A stretch of 64,000 nt of DNA, from contig NC_063167.1 in the NCBI RefSeq assembly GCF_023159225.1, positions 17,983,360 through 18,047,359 of the forward strand, read 5' to 3'. The notes below the pieces were generated by a model, which was given only the letters and a program-made list of their open reading frames with translations, had not been told where the DNA came from and made no database searches. Source of the stretch: Perognathus longimembris pacificus (taxonomy: Eukaryota; Chordata; Mammalia; Rodentia; Heteromyidae). Of the stretch, positions 35,734 through 46,596 are shown in pieces; within the stretch, counting starts at the first letter, position 1; the number at the start of each line of letters is the position of its first letter. A program made the position numbers and the translations under genes.

Positions 35734-35910
35734 GATTTAGACAAGAGTCAAGATGAGATCAGAAAACATCATGCCAGCATCAGTGAGCTGAAAAAGAACT
35801 TCATGGAGTCTGTACCAGAGCCACGGCCTAGCGAGTGGGATAAACGCTTATCTACGCACTCGCCCTTCCGAACTCTTAATGTCAATGGGCAGATCCCCAC
35901 AGGAGAAGGA
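35734..35910 (+). CDS. EPB41: EPB41 exon 17, spectrin-actin-binding domain
   Basis: This 177-nt exon (59 codons, phase 0) begins DLDKSQDEIRKHHASISELK, continues KNFMESVPEPRPSEWDKRLS and ends NGQIPTGEG. With exon 16 it makes up the 10-kDa domain that forms the ternary complex with beta-spectrin and actin. Small differences from remembered human are SQDEIRK for SQEEIKK and LNVNGQ for LNINGQ. The acceptor is CCTTTCAACTTTAG and the donor GTGAGT. The next exon may be 18, 17A-like, 17B-like or the terminal exon at 40477, all phase 0. Confidence 0.97.
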
Positions 35911-36712
35911 GTGAGTACATTGTCCATATGACTGGTTATGAGGAAGAATAGAATAAATGTTTTTATATGTTAATACCCTATATCTGAGAAAATAGAACTG
36001 AAATTTTCTTTGGTCCCACTATAATTTATTGCAGTGTTAAGGCATTCATAATTGAGCGCTTACTGTTTTTAAATTATGGATACAACTAAGTTCATTTTGT
36101 AGGACTCATTTAGAGTTACTAGTAGATGATTAGGCCCTGAGAACTGGCTCTGCAGCTGCATGCTCTGGCTAGTGTGTGTTTATAAACTGACTATAAGCCA
36201 GTAAAGCTTTGTTTATGTTCAAAATGTGCCTTCCAGAAAGTTTGCTAAATTTAGGAAGTTCAAAATTGGAAAGGGACTAACTTTTTAAAAAACTTTATTT
36301 GAACATTTGTACAACTTAGAAATGTCTGGAATGGTTGCCCATAATTATATAATACACCAAGAAAGTCCATAAGCCAGAAAATGCAAAACACCAAGTATCA
36401 ATGATTATATTCATTTAAGAAAAACAACTGGTGATTTATTTGTATCTTTAGTAATAATATCAAACTTTTCAAGAGATGTTTTTATAAGATTGTCACAATT
36501 AGAAGAAGCCAGAAATACTTTTCAGGGGCTGTTCTTTTTTATTTTTATTTTTTTAAGTTTTAGCAAGAATTTGTTTTAGTATAATAGGATTAGATTAGGG
36601 AGAAATGGAGAAGAGAGAGAAGCATTTTCTACTTCTAATGCAAGAAATGGGAGTTTACGACTTATGTTATTTATTATTATATCATTAACTATTTAAAAAA
36701 TCTTACAACTAA

Positions 36713-36925
36713 GCCTGGCACTGGTGGCACTGGTGTAATCCTAGCTACTCAAGAGGCTGAGATCTAAGGATCAAAGTTCAAAGTCAGCCGGGGCAGGAAA
36801 GTCTGAGAGACTCTTATCTCCATTTAACAACCAAAAAATCTAGAAGTGGAGCTGTGGCTCAAGTGGTGGAGCACTAGAATTGAGCAAAAAAGCTCAGGGA
36901 CAGTTCCAAGCCTAGCCCTAGCACA
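36713..36925 (+). mobile_element. B1-Geo SINE
   Basis: Plus dimer with a decayed 3' end. Confidence 0.82.
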
Positions 36926-37132
36926 CATATCCTATACCTGAAATAAATGAATTTGTTTAATGAAAACACCTTAAAAGCTTCAATATATATCCAACAAGTC
37001 TTTAGTCATTATACATTAAATATTTATATAAATAACAATGATTCAATGAATGATTTTAATGATTTTTAAATTGTATGCTTGTTGTATCCCAAAACAATAG
37101 CAACTGTAGTTAAGAAACTAAAAACTGTGGTT

Positions 37133-37600
37133 TAGCCAACCGCAGTGGCATATGCCTATAGACCCAGCTACTCAAGAAGCTGAAGCAAAAAGACCACTTG
37201 AGTCTAGAAGCTTGAGGCAGGACTGGATGACATAGTAAGATCCTAGCATAAAAATACAAAAGAAGAAGAAGACCAAGTGTCTGTAGCATACATCTGTAGT
37301 CCCAGTTTTTTGGGAGGCAAAGATCAGGAGGATCGTGGTTTGAAGCTAGCTCATGCAAAGTTTTCATGATCTCATCTCAACTAGTAGCTGGGCATGGTGG
37401 CCTACACTTGTCATTCAAGCTATCTGGGAATTATTGATAAGAGCATTGCTGCCCAGGCCAGCCTAGATAAAAAATAAGAAGGAGACCCTGTCTCAAAAAT
37501 AACTAGAGCATAAAGGACTGGAGGCATGGATTAGGTGATAGAGTGCCTCTGTATAAGTGCAAAAGTCCTAGTTTCAAATCCTAGTGCCTCTACCAAAAAA
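37133..37600 (+). mobile_element. cluster of B1 monomers and an ID-like unit
   Basis: Three B1-like units (37133-37262, 37272-37377, 37384-37470) and a tRNA-like unit (37515-37600), all plus orientation. Confidence 0.6.
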
Positions 37601-37630
37601 AAAAGAAAAAGAAAAAAAGAAACCTAAGGG

Positions 37631-37858
37631 CCAGGAGCTGGTGGTTCATACCTGTAATCCTAGCTCCTTAGGAGGCTGAGATCTGAGGATCGTGGTTCAA
37701 AGCCAGCTCGGACAGGAAAGTTCATGAAACTCTTATCTCCAATTAACCACCAGAAAACTGGAGGTGGTGCTATGTCTCAAAGTGGTAGAGTGCTAGCCTT
37801 GATTGAAAGAGCTACCAAGCCCTGAGTTCAAGCCCCATGACTGTCATTAAAAAAAAAA
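37631..37858 (+). mobile_element. B1-Geo SINE
   Basis: Full plus dimer with A tail. Confidence 0.86.
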
Positions 37859-37988
37859 AGAAGAAGAAACTTAGGTTTTTAATTTTTTTTCAGACTTCTT
37901 GGTAAAGTATCCAATTATTACTTATTATTTAGTTTCTGGAACTAGAGTAGAGGATTAAAGGGTAATCCACAAATAAAACTTTTTATGT

Positions 37989-38188
37989 GGGCTGGGAATA
38001 TGGCCTAGTGGCAAGAGTGCTTGCCTTGTATACATGAAGCCCTGGGTTCATTCCCCCAGCACCACATATATAGAAAATGGCCAGAAGTGGCGCTATGGCT
38101 CAAGTGGCAGAGTGCTAGCCTTGAGCAAAAAGCCAGGGACAGTGCTCAGGCCCAGAGTCCAAGCCCCAGGACTGGCCAAAAAACAAAC
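37989..38188 (+). mobile_element. IDL-Geo SINE
   Basis: Full dimer; direct repeats AAAACTTTTTATGT at 37975-37988 and 38189-38202. Last SINE before the 5.2-kb SINE-free block. Confidence 0.9.
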
Positions 38189-38202
38189 AAAACTTTTTAT
38201 GT

Positions 38203-40476
38203 TTTACAAAATCATTATTAAAATTGGCTAACAATTTTCTGAACAAAGTTAAAGCTATTTCACAAGTGAGGCTAGAAAATACCTGAGTTAGTGGGCGACC
38301 ACCACGAGTGATAGAACACAGGAGTTCTTGCTCTTCCTTGTCCTCTCAGTTTCCATTCCCAATAGACATGAAATTTGTGCTCTAAATTGAGGTCATGTGC
38401 CCTACTTTATGGGTGAGACCACCACTCCTGGCATCATATAATTTGTTTTGATATGTACCTAGAAATAAGAAATATAAAAGTCAAATAGTAGTTGTGATTT
38501 GACTGAGAGGGTCTGGCTAATCAACACCTACCTGACTGGCTTTGAATAAGTCATTGCTCTTGTTGGGCCCATTGATGGAGTAGATGTTCTGTAATATCCT
38601 TGCTAACTGTGAAGTGCTACAAGTGAAAAAGTGGCTTGTTGCTGTCTCACCTACTAACCCTAGCTGCAAATGATAACTGCATGTTTCCTACAAGTTCTAT
38701 TTTTGACTCTGAAAACTGACCAGAGTTGTTCAAAAAAGCAGCTTGGTACTACCTTGAATAAAATTGGATAAATCTCTATCAATCTCTATTTCCAGAAAAT
38801 GGGTCTTTAAATAGGAATCCTTCAGAAATCATCTTAGGGCTGGATTGGGGAATAGCAATGTCATTCCGTAAACTTTAAAGAAATGACGTTTTATCAACTA
38901 GCTTAGATATACAAGAAATATGTGAGCAATTTTAGCTTTATGCTTACATATATTTGTCCCTCTAACTAAAGAGTGGAATGAATAAGAATTATACTGCGAT
39001 GCTCTTTTATACTGGGATAATTCCACTTTGGGGGATTTTTTTCTTTATTAATAAGGATAATATTTCTATTCTCTGGGGATACCTCTTCCACCTTTAACAG
39101 CATTGTTGTTGCATTGTAAGGCAACTGAATTTTATATAATTTGTGTATGCTCAGGTGAAGAAAACCTCTGTTCTCCCCTCGGAAAGAAAGGTTGGTGGGC
39201 CAGAGGTAAACATACTGTTACAATTTGTGCTTCTTACTCAGAGTTTGCTCTTGTCATGGCACCAAGCAAAGAATCCTCCCAGAACTGAACCACACCTGCT
39301 GAATAAGTTTCTTTTCTTTTGGCTACACTAGTTAATTCATGCCCACAGCCTTTTGGCCTAACACGGTACAGGCTCACTGCTGCAGCGTTAGCAGCTTTCA
39401 ATTTGCTTATTTCGGCGCATGGCTGGTTGGAAAAGCTGCATGCAGATGTAAATATGTATTCAGAGAGAAAATGAATTTAATTATACCCTATTCTTTTTAT
39501 GTTGTCTTTCTTCTCCCACTTTTCTTTTAAAATTCATTATAATTTTGCATCCTTTCTTTTCCTTTTTTCTTTTTGCTGACCAGTCCCCTAGCTACTTTCT
39601 CCCTGATACATATCACTTAGGGGTGTGCAAAGAACCAGTGTTGAACTTCCAAACTGATCAGAGAAGGCTAGCTCAACTGAGAGAACTTAGAGCCAAGTTT
39701 TTCCTTTCCTAGATAGCATCTGTCTTTACTAAGGATAGCAGAGTACAGCCATTTCTGGGGGAGAAAAAAATGCTCAATTGGACATTTGGGGGAAAAACTA
39801 ATATTATATTTACTAAATGTAATGTAAAAAACCTCCATAATTATCAATATTATTCCTAACCATGATTCTGAGATCTTATAGGGGGTGCATTTTACTTTTT
39901 TTCCTTTCGCTCCTCCCTCCTTGAGGGTGAACTCTGGAGGCATATTATAAAATTTTACACTTTCTACTTTTCCTTTGCAACATTTAAGATGTATAAGTTG
40001 AAGACTTTCATTCCCTGGAACAAAATCTAGTTACCACACTGAGTTATGGCATTTTTAAAGTCTATATAAAGAGATACGAGGATTACTTTTTATATTTTGC
40101 CATTCTTTTTGTAATAAAAGTAACTTTTCTCAATGGCAAGAAGAATGCTTCATTATTGGCATTGCTCAATTTATTAATTATTGGCAATACCAAAGCAGTA
40201 AAAATGAAAAAAATCATATGTAAATGAGAATGGCTAATGATTTCATAAACTTCCCGAAGTTCTAATATTCTTTCACTCAAAATTTTATATGTTGAGCACC
40301 TTATTGTGCTTTAGAAACTTTAGGGTAAGTTGCCAAAGTAAAGTAAAGCTAAAATAAAATGCCCAAAAGATCTTTCTAAACCCTTTGCACATCCCCAAGT
40401 ATCATTTCTGAGCATTTTCCATCTGTCATTTTGTTCATCTTTCTCTGTCTTTCTTGATCTTCTATCGTGAAAGCAG
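38203..40476. other. SINE-free part of intron 17 before the terminal exon
   Basis: About 2.3 kb with no SINE. A GC-richer, conserved-looking core lies around 39100-39480 and contains one TGCATG at 39437-39442. Together with the downstream terminal exon and UTR this makes a 5.2-kb SINE-free block. Confidence 0.45.
39155..39205 (+). other. possible 51-nt cassette exon in intron 17
   Basis: A TATGCTCAG acceptor and a CAGAG|GTAAAC donor enclose 51 open bases in phase 0 that would encode VKKTSVLPSERKVGGPE. The polypyrimidine tract is poor. It lies in a repeat-free block. This may be chance; I know of no matching 4.1R exon. Confidence 0.2.
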
Positions 40477-40728
40477 ACACAGGAACGTGCTCTGTTAGTA
40501 CAGGATGAAGAGAGAATTAAAAGGCAAGAGAGATCTGCTGAGAGAGCCTTGTCCCAGCAAGAAAATGAAGAAATTCTTCCCAAGGTTTCTATTCCAATCC
40601 CTGAGGATGACAAGTCTCTCAAAAAGTGCCACCTCTACTCTAGTACTTTTCCATCTCCTCGTATTCCTTTCATGATGTCTTTTCTTGTAGTCCTTGCCTT
40701 GGCTGTTTGGTGGTTGATCTTTCTGTGA
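40477..40728 (+). CDS. EPB41: EPB41 alternative terminal exon with C-terminal tail anchor
   Basis: After the acceptor CTATCGTGAAAGCAG, phase 0 reading from exon 17 gives 83 codons and a TGA. The first part, TQERALLVQDEERIKRQERS then AERALSQQENEEIL, is a charged helix likely to be coiled coil. A PKVSIPIPEDDKSLKKC linker follows, then a Ser/Pro stretch and a hydrophobic end, FLVVLALAVWWLIFL, at the very C-terminus. That is the layout of a tail-anchored protein. Using this exon would drop exon 18 and the whole C-terminal domain. A canonical AATAAA lies 139 bases past the stop. I infer a genuine alternative 3' end. Whether it is already annotated in other species I cannot tell. A start at 40483, after ACACAG, is also possible and keeps the frame. 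Confidence 0.75.
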   Translation, partial: TQERALLVQDEERIKRQERSAERALSQQENEEILPKVSIPIPEDDKSLKKCHLYSSTFPSPRIPFMMSFLVVLALAVWWLIFL

Positions 40729-43170
40729 TCGGAAAACAGGGTGCTCATCTGAAATGTCAAGACTAAAACCACTGAACTTTGTCCTTGGCTTCAAATGTAT
40801 TATTGTGATGTCTCTGATCTTAATGATTTATTGTAGTAAGGGGGCTCTTATGATTATTTTTCTGTCAATAAAATGTCACTCTTTATAGAGTATGCATTAT
40901 GAGGTAAAAGGAGTAGCGATGGATTGCCCAAGCCAGCTTTTCTCACCAAAGACTGACAAGTATAGAGCAATCAGAGGTTGGTACTTTCCCCAAAGCTTTT
41001 ACTCTCTTTCCTGCATGGTCGAACTGTTGTCTGTGATTCTGTTCTCTCCGGCATCTCTCACAAAGATACCTTTAAAAACAGTTGATGGGCTATTTCCTTA
41101 GTCTTATGTAGTTATTTATGTGGCATGGGCACTATAGTTGAAGAAACAATTCAACTTGCTAACCTTTCAAAAGCCTTAAAAATGATAACATTCAATCTCC
41201 AAATCTATAACTACTCCTGTTCTTAGAATATCAAACTTGTATATACAAAAGCCTTTTCTGGAAAAGGGCTTTTTACATCTGTGGCCTTTTTATGAATATT
41301 TCTGAGCTGTGCAGGAGTAGATGACTCTATCTTGCCTGGTGTATAGAAGAGATCTGCAAAGGTTAAGTGTCAGCTTTTCATAAATAGAGTGTTGATTTGG
41401 TTTAAGAAAAATGGTGCTGGTGTCCCTTGGCCTCCAGCCAGGGCTGAATTTTTCAGACTACTCTATCTTAAAAACTCCTGGGATACAGATTTATTCAAGA
41501 TCTTTACATAAACACCATTCTCTGGATTAAAATATTGTGTTACTTTTTTATAGCTTAAGCAATTGTATTGCTAGAAGCAGTGTTAGCCACTATAATAAGC
41601 GTAAACTATATACTGATAATACTTCGGTTGTCTTGTATACTTCTGACCTGTTTGTTTTTGCACTTGTGTTGAAATCAATTGTTTTTGATCAATAGCCTTG
41701 TAAACTAAAGTTCTCTTGTGACAAATACAAGTCCTTGGTTTGCATGTTGATTTGTAAGGCTTCCCTGAAGTAAACATGAACACTATCTCTTCAGAATACA
41801 ACTCAGATGCCTAACCTGTTCGTTTTGTTTTTAACCTTAACATTAAAGAAACCTTGCATGTGGCTTGCTTTTTATGGCACGTGAATGTACCAATCTGGAT
41901 GATGTAGCTAATGTTTCAGATATTTATTTTGAACGCTTATTTATAGTGTTACCAAACTGTGTTACTTGTAAATACTTTCCAGTTGATGAAACTTCTAAGC
42001 AAGACTTTTGTTTTTAAGATTACCTCAGAGAAAAAGGGAGGAAGGGAGAAGGATGGGTAGAGGAAGAGAAAGAGGGAGAGAATAGTAAAACCAAGAGTCT
42101 TTCATGTCCTTTATGTCATAGCTTTGTTCTGTTGTCTCAGTAGACATGTAGATGTAATTCTGTGGTATTTCTTGAAAACTGTTACTCTGTCATTATAGGC
42201 TTTTCCACAAAAAACAGAGTGGAGGGGGGCAGGGGGGCGGGGAGTAAGCAAGGACCAGGCTAGATTTTAAAAATCTGGTATGTATGTAGTTTGTATATCT
42301 TTCATGTCATAAGCTATATATATATTTATAACAAATACTTTGTAAATAAGCATATTTGCCAATTCATTCATAATTAGAAAAGAGAGATTTCACATTCACC
42401 TGAAATACTGCAAAGGATTTTTAACGCAGAAAGCGATTAGCATAAGTATGCCCTTTCATCTGTGAAATAGAAATATAAGCTTTCTTTAGAGAAGTAACAG
42501 ATGAAACTGTAGCATTGGTTGTTATTTTATGTCTTTTTAAAAAGGAATAAAAAAGAAAATAATCTTAGCGTTTTACTGATAATTTTATACTATTTCAGAT
42601 TATATTTCCTGAAGTTCTTGTTTTCATCCTTGTATACAGCTTCTTTTTAATGATTATAAACTTCACCCTGAGTTGTGTTTACTTTTGTATTGGAGTTTTT
42701 TCAAGTCCATTAAAAGTTCACTGTGAGCCAGCGATAGTTTGCTGAAGTGTAGCAAGTCCTCAGAGATCTTTATTGACAGTCAAAGGATGGTTGTGAGAAT
42801 GCTCTTATATTGAATGATGCCGACTGATTTAGGTTTAAAAGATACACACATCACAGTTACATTCCAGCTTTGTATTACTGAAAATTAATGCTGCCAATAT
42901 TTGTAACATGAAGCTGCATGTAGCATTGGTTTCTTTCCCCCATTTCATTCTTTTCTCAGTACCAGAGGCATATTCAAATAACTGTTAGCTTTACCCTGGC
43001 TCAGCTGCTTATTGGTAGGTCGATAATATAACAACAATTTAGACTTAAGACCAGAGTAAAGTCTTGGATTTTTGCCTTTGTTTCCCCATTAACTGTTTCC
43101 AGTGAGACTCTGAGATGTTCGCATATCTTTTGGTGCCCATATTTCCACTTAATAATATGGAGACAAACCT
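40729..43170 (+). other. EPB41: likely 3' UTR of the alternative terminal exon
   Basis: No SINE interrupts this stretch. It carries possible poly(A) signals at 40867-40872 (AATAAA), 41842-41847 (ATTAAA) and 42546-42551 (AATAAA), and ATTTA-type AU-rich elements around 41920-41945. TGCATG occurs near 41742, 41856 and 42913. The shortest transcript would end near 40890; the rest may be long 3' UTR or conserved intron. Extent is inferred from repeat exclusion only. Confidence 0.45.
40867..40872 (+). promoter_or_regulatory. poly(A) signal AATAAA for the short terminal-exon transcript
   Basis: A canonical AATAAA lies 139 bases after the TGA of the tail-anchor exon, followed within about 20 bases by CACTCTTTATAG. 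Position and spacing fit a proximal cleavage site. Confidence 0.55.
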
Positions 43171-43172
43171 AC

Positions 43173-43246
43173 CTCATGAGAAGGAATCTGCAGGTCTGGT
43201 CCAGGAATCAGAGGCTCTGGTTGTTCAGCTTTTGGTCTTTTAGAGT
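43173..43246 (-). other. antisense exon-like segment 2
   Basis: On the minus strand, the acceptor TTTCTACCTTCCCAG precedes 74 open bases and a GAG|GTAGGT donor, both good matches to consensus. Completing the phase 1 codon from segment 1 gives DSKRPKAEQPEPLIPG then PDLQIPSHE. The pair would make 57 codons in frame. No product recognised. The segment lies at the far edge of the SINE-poor block behind the alternative EPB41 terminal exon. Confidence 0.3.
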
Positions 43247-43374
43247 CTGGGAAGGTAGAAATTAAGGAAAACATAGACACATATTAACTTCATGGGATTT
43301 AAAAAAAAAATTAGAACTAAGCAATTTCATCTGTTCTTAATTGTATTTCACTGAGGTTTAAAACTACAAAAGTG

Positions 43375-43588
43375 GTATGGTGCCAGTGGCTCATGCCTGT
43401 AATCCTAGCTACTTAGGAGACAGATATGAGAATCTTAGTTCAAAGCCAGCCCAGGCAGGAAAAGTTTGAGAGACTCTTATCTCTAATTAATCATCCAAAA
43501 ACCAGTTGTAGAGCTATAGCTCAAAGTGATAGAGCTCTAGACTTGAGCAAAGAGCACTCAAGGACAGCATCCAGGCCCTGAGTTCATT
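43375..43588 (+). mobile_element. B1-Geo SINE
   Basis: Plus dimer; first SINE after the SINE-free block. Confidence 0.84.
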
Positions 43589-43789
43589 TGCATGGGTCTG
43601 TTTTACTATTTGTTTACAGCTTCTGTAAAAGTTTTAAAGAGGCAAGATCCTGACAAAGAAAAATCATAGGCTGTATATTTCCAGTTATTATTCTAGAATT
43701 TAGTCATTTCTATAAATATTATTAGCAATTTTACCCAGTAAGTTCCCTAGATGTGTAAGCCAGTTCACCTTTTCCTTTCCTAAGTCACG

Positions 43790-43837
43790 ATAGATAGGTA
43801 GGTAGGTAGGTAGGTAGGTAGGTAGGTAGGTAGGTAG
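43790..43837 (+). repeat. (GTAG)n microsatellite
   Basis: About ten tandem GTAG/TAGG units. Confidence 0.95.
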
Positions 43838-44324
43838 AGAGATGGATGAATAATCTTTCGTATAGGACACATTAGACATTAGAGGTTGAGTAGTAGTTTT
43901 AGAAGGCATTGCCAACAAAACTTTATACAAAAATTTCCTTTTTACAAAAGGAAAATTGAAAAGGCAAAACTATTGTGAGATACATTCTCATCATTTTTCC
44001 ATAGGGTAGTGAAGATATATAGAGCTTCTCTGCAATTACCTTTCCTCATGTTCCTCTTCATGGAAATGAGAAAACCCCAAACTTCTTTACAGCTTTGGGA
44101 AAGATTATTATACTGTTATTTTACACAGAGATTTTTTTTTTTAATGACACTCACACTGCCTACCCCTCTTGTTTGTAATTTGGGTAGTTCGAACTGAGAC
44201 AAACTCCTAATTCTCTGTGTTGCCTGGTATATAGGCATCACCATACTTGCCTCCTCTCCTTTATTCTCAGTAGTATTAATAAGCCTGCTGTCACCTCTGA
44301 TGCTGTTAACCCTTTGTGCCTTAG

Positions 44325-44390
44325 GACCTCCCTTTCACTGAAGCAGAACAGGACACAGAAAGAAGCACATTGGTGCCAGGTTTGAAAAAG
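44325..44390 (+). CDS. EPB41: candidate EPB41 cassette exon (17A-like)
   Basis: After CCCTTTGTGCCTTAG, 66 open bases in phase 0 start DLPFTEAEQDTERS and end LVPGLKK before a GTATCT donor. A good branch-point match (CTGTTAAC) lies upstream. Inclusion between exons 17 and 18 keeps the frame and adds 22 polar residues. Alternative exons called 17A and 17B are reported for human EPB41; I match this to 17A by position and phase only. It could instead be a chance open segment. Confidence 0.5.
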
Positions 44391-44419
44391 GTATCTGAAA
44401 TGGTTAAGAAGGTGTGGTA

Positions 44420-44505
44420 GTCATTGTATGTATGTCTCAGTGACAGAGTACCTGTCTAGTAAATGCAAGGCTTTAGGTTTAAGCTCCAGAACTGCCAAAA
44501 GAAAA
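44420..44505 (+). mobile_element. ID-like monomer
   Basis: Degraded tRNA-like unit, GTCTCAGTGACAGAGTACC to TTTAAGCTCCAG. Confidence 0.5.
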
Positions 44506-44561
44506 ACAAAAGGTCTAGAGTTAGGAAGCTGTATAGAGCTAGATTAGAAGAGGAAGAACAA

Positions 44562-44796
44562 GCTGGGTGCAGTGGCTCACACCTATAATCCTAGCTATTC
44601 AGGCTGAGATCTGAGAATTGCAATTCAAAGCCAGCGAGTGCAAGAAAGTCCATGACATGCTTATCTTCAACTAAGTACCCAAAAAAGCCAGAAATGGAAC
44701 TGTGGTTCAATTAATAGAGTGCTAGACTTGAGCAAAAAAGCCCAGGGACAGTGCCAGGCCATGAGTTCAAGCCCTAGGACTGGATCAGTACAAAAA
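44562..44796 (+). mobile_element. B1-Geo SINE
   Basis: Plus dimer whose A tail runs into the GAAA repeat. Confidence 0.84.
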
Positions 44797-44895
44797 AGGA
44801 AAAGAAAAAGAAGAAAGGAAGGAAGGAGGAAAAAGAAAGAGAGAGAGAGAGAAAGACAGAAAGAAAGAGACAGAAAGAAAGAAAGAAAGAAAGGA

Positions 44896-44962
<67 letters not shown>
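44797..44962 (+). repeat. (GAAA)n microsatellite
   Basis: Purine-only GAAA/GGAA/GAGA tract grown from a SINE tail. It creates long poly Lys/Glu and Phe/Leu/Ser ORFs on the two strands. Confidence 0.95.
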
Positions 44963-44964
<2 letters not shown>

Positions 44965-45196
44965 GAAAAGTGGCTATGATCAACAATTGTAAAATTCATG
45001 GAGAGCTTTATTTGGTAAAATAAATAGAGTGAAATTCTCATTATACTAAAAGAAAAAGAGAAAGTAGTTTATTATTCCCAACAGATTAGAAACAGACTAA
45101 AAACCTAAATAATTTTAATAATAGCCTAACTGAATGAATAAATGGCATCTCATTGAGGAAACATGCTTTGCTCATCTACTGAGGTTGATAATTCTT

Positions 45197-45427
45197 TTTT
45201 TTTTTTTTCATTTTTTTTTTTTTTTTTTTTTTTTGCCAGTCCTGGGCCTTGGACTCAGGGCCTGAGCACTGTCCCTGGCTTCTTCCCGCTCAAGGCTAGC
45301 ACTCTGCCGCTTGAGCCACAGCGCCGCTTCTGGCCGTTTTCTGTATATGTGGTGCTGGGGAATCGAACCTAGGGCCTCGTGTATCCGAGGCAGGCACTCT
45401 TGCCACTAGACCATATCCCCAGCCCTG
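45197..45427 (-). mobile_element. IDL-Geo SINE, first of a same-site pair
   Basis: Young dimer; direct repeats CTGAGGTTGATAATTCTT at 45179-45196 and 45425-45442. Confidence 0.92.
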
Positions 45428-45442
45428 AGGTTGATAATTCTT

Positions 45443-45651
45443 TTTTTTTTTTTTTTTTTGCCAGTCGTGGGCCTTGGACTCAGGGCCTGAGCACTGTCCC
45501 TGGCTTCTTCCCGCTCAAGGCTAGCACTCTGCCACTTGAGCCACAGCGCCTCTTCTGGCCGTTTTCTGTATACGTGGTGCTGGGGAATCGAACCTAGGGC
45601 CTCGTATATCCGAGGCAGGCACTCTTGCCACTAGGCTACATCCCCAGCCCC
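45443..45651 (-). mobile_element. IDL-Geo SINE, second of a same-site pair
   Basis: Young dimer; AGGTTGATAATTCTT at 45428-45442 and 45652-45666, so the same target was duplicated twice. Confidence 0.92.
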
Positions 45652-45844
45652 AGGTTGATAATTCTTGAAGTCACAGTATACTTCTCTTTCCCATAGTCAG
45701 AATCCTGTTGTGGTTGCATAATTGAATTTATCTGTCATTTTAAAGACTAAAAGAAGACAGAATCTCGGCTCTGTATTCTCAAACCAAAAAAGGTAGTTCA
45801 GCCCTGATTTTCGTCTCTTATTATCCAAGTAAAGAAGAGTCTTC

Positions 45845-45990
45845 AGGCCAGGAATGTAGCTCAGTAGTAGAGTGCATGAATAGCATTTGTGAGGCCTGGG
45901 GTTCAATCACAAGCACTGTAGAGAGACAGGGGTGGGCTAGAGATTATTCTGACTGGATCTTGTCTCAACAAAACACAGAAAAAGAAAAAA
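45845..45990 (+). mobile_element. ID-like monomer
   Basis: GGAATGTAGCTCAGTAGTAG and GGTTCAATCAC boxes. Confidence 0.6.
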
Positions 45991-46345
45991 GGAAACATGA
46001 TTATATACTACTGTGCATCCATTTTTTCAGTTTTTCATTGATTCATTGTTCACTAACTGCAGTATGTAGGGACACAAAGAGGCAGCATCACCAGAATTTT
46101 AGAACTGAATAAGATCCTAATCTAACTCCTTTTCCCCTAGAGTCTGGCTTTTCTGTACAATGTTGTTTCGAGATTTAGAGGCTAGTCCCAGGCCTATGCT
46201 CAAATATTTCCCAAGATAGCACTCCCTGTCTTTGGCCAGCTCAGAGTTCATGTATAAATTATTATTCTTATATTCAGACAAAAACCTGTTTCCCTATAAC
46301 TTTCACTTACAATTTGAATGGAAGAATTTATAAAGAATTTTCTGA

Positions 46346-46462
46346 GCTAGGAACAGTGGCACATGCCTATAGTCCCTATATTTGAGAAGCTGAGGCTGAA
46401 GGATTGCCAATTTATGGATAGCCCGGGCTATACAGTGAAACCCTAATTAAAAAAAAAAAAAG
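46346..46462 (+). mobile_element. B1 monomer
   Basis: GGAACAGTGGCACATGCC to CAGTGAAACCC plus A tail. Confidence 0.7.
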
Positions 46463-46596
46463 TTGTTTCTGTCTTCTTCCACATTATAGCTCTTCACTTA
46501 GTTAAAGATAACTCAGATGTTGAATTATCATCACATAACTCACTGTCTGACATCCATGTTTATTGGGGTCTTTTAGCATGTTGTCCTGCCTGTTTT

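Noticed and set aside
38286..38400. Open antisense segment with a CAG|GTATTT donor
   Set aside because: Trp-rich odd translation, no convincing acceptor, and no link to the other antisense segments.
44667..45041. Phe/Leu/Ser-rich and Lys/Glu-rich ORFs
   Set aside because: Produced by the GAAA microsatellite on the two strands.
45179..45666. Regularly spaced direct repeats as a CRISPR-like array
   Set aside because: The repeats are target-site duplications around two SINEs in a mammalian genome.
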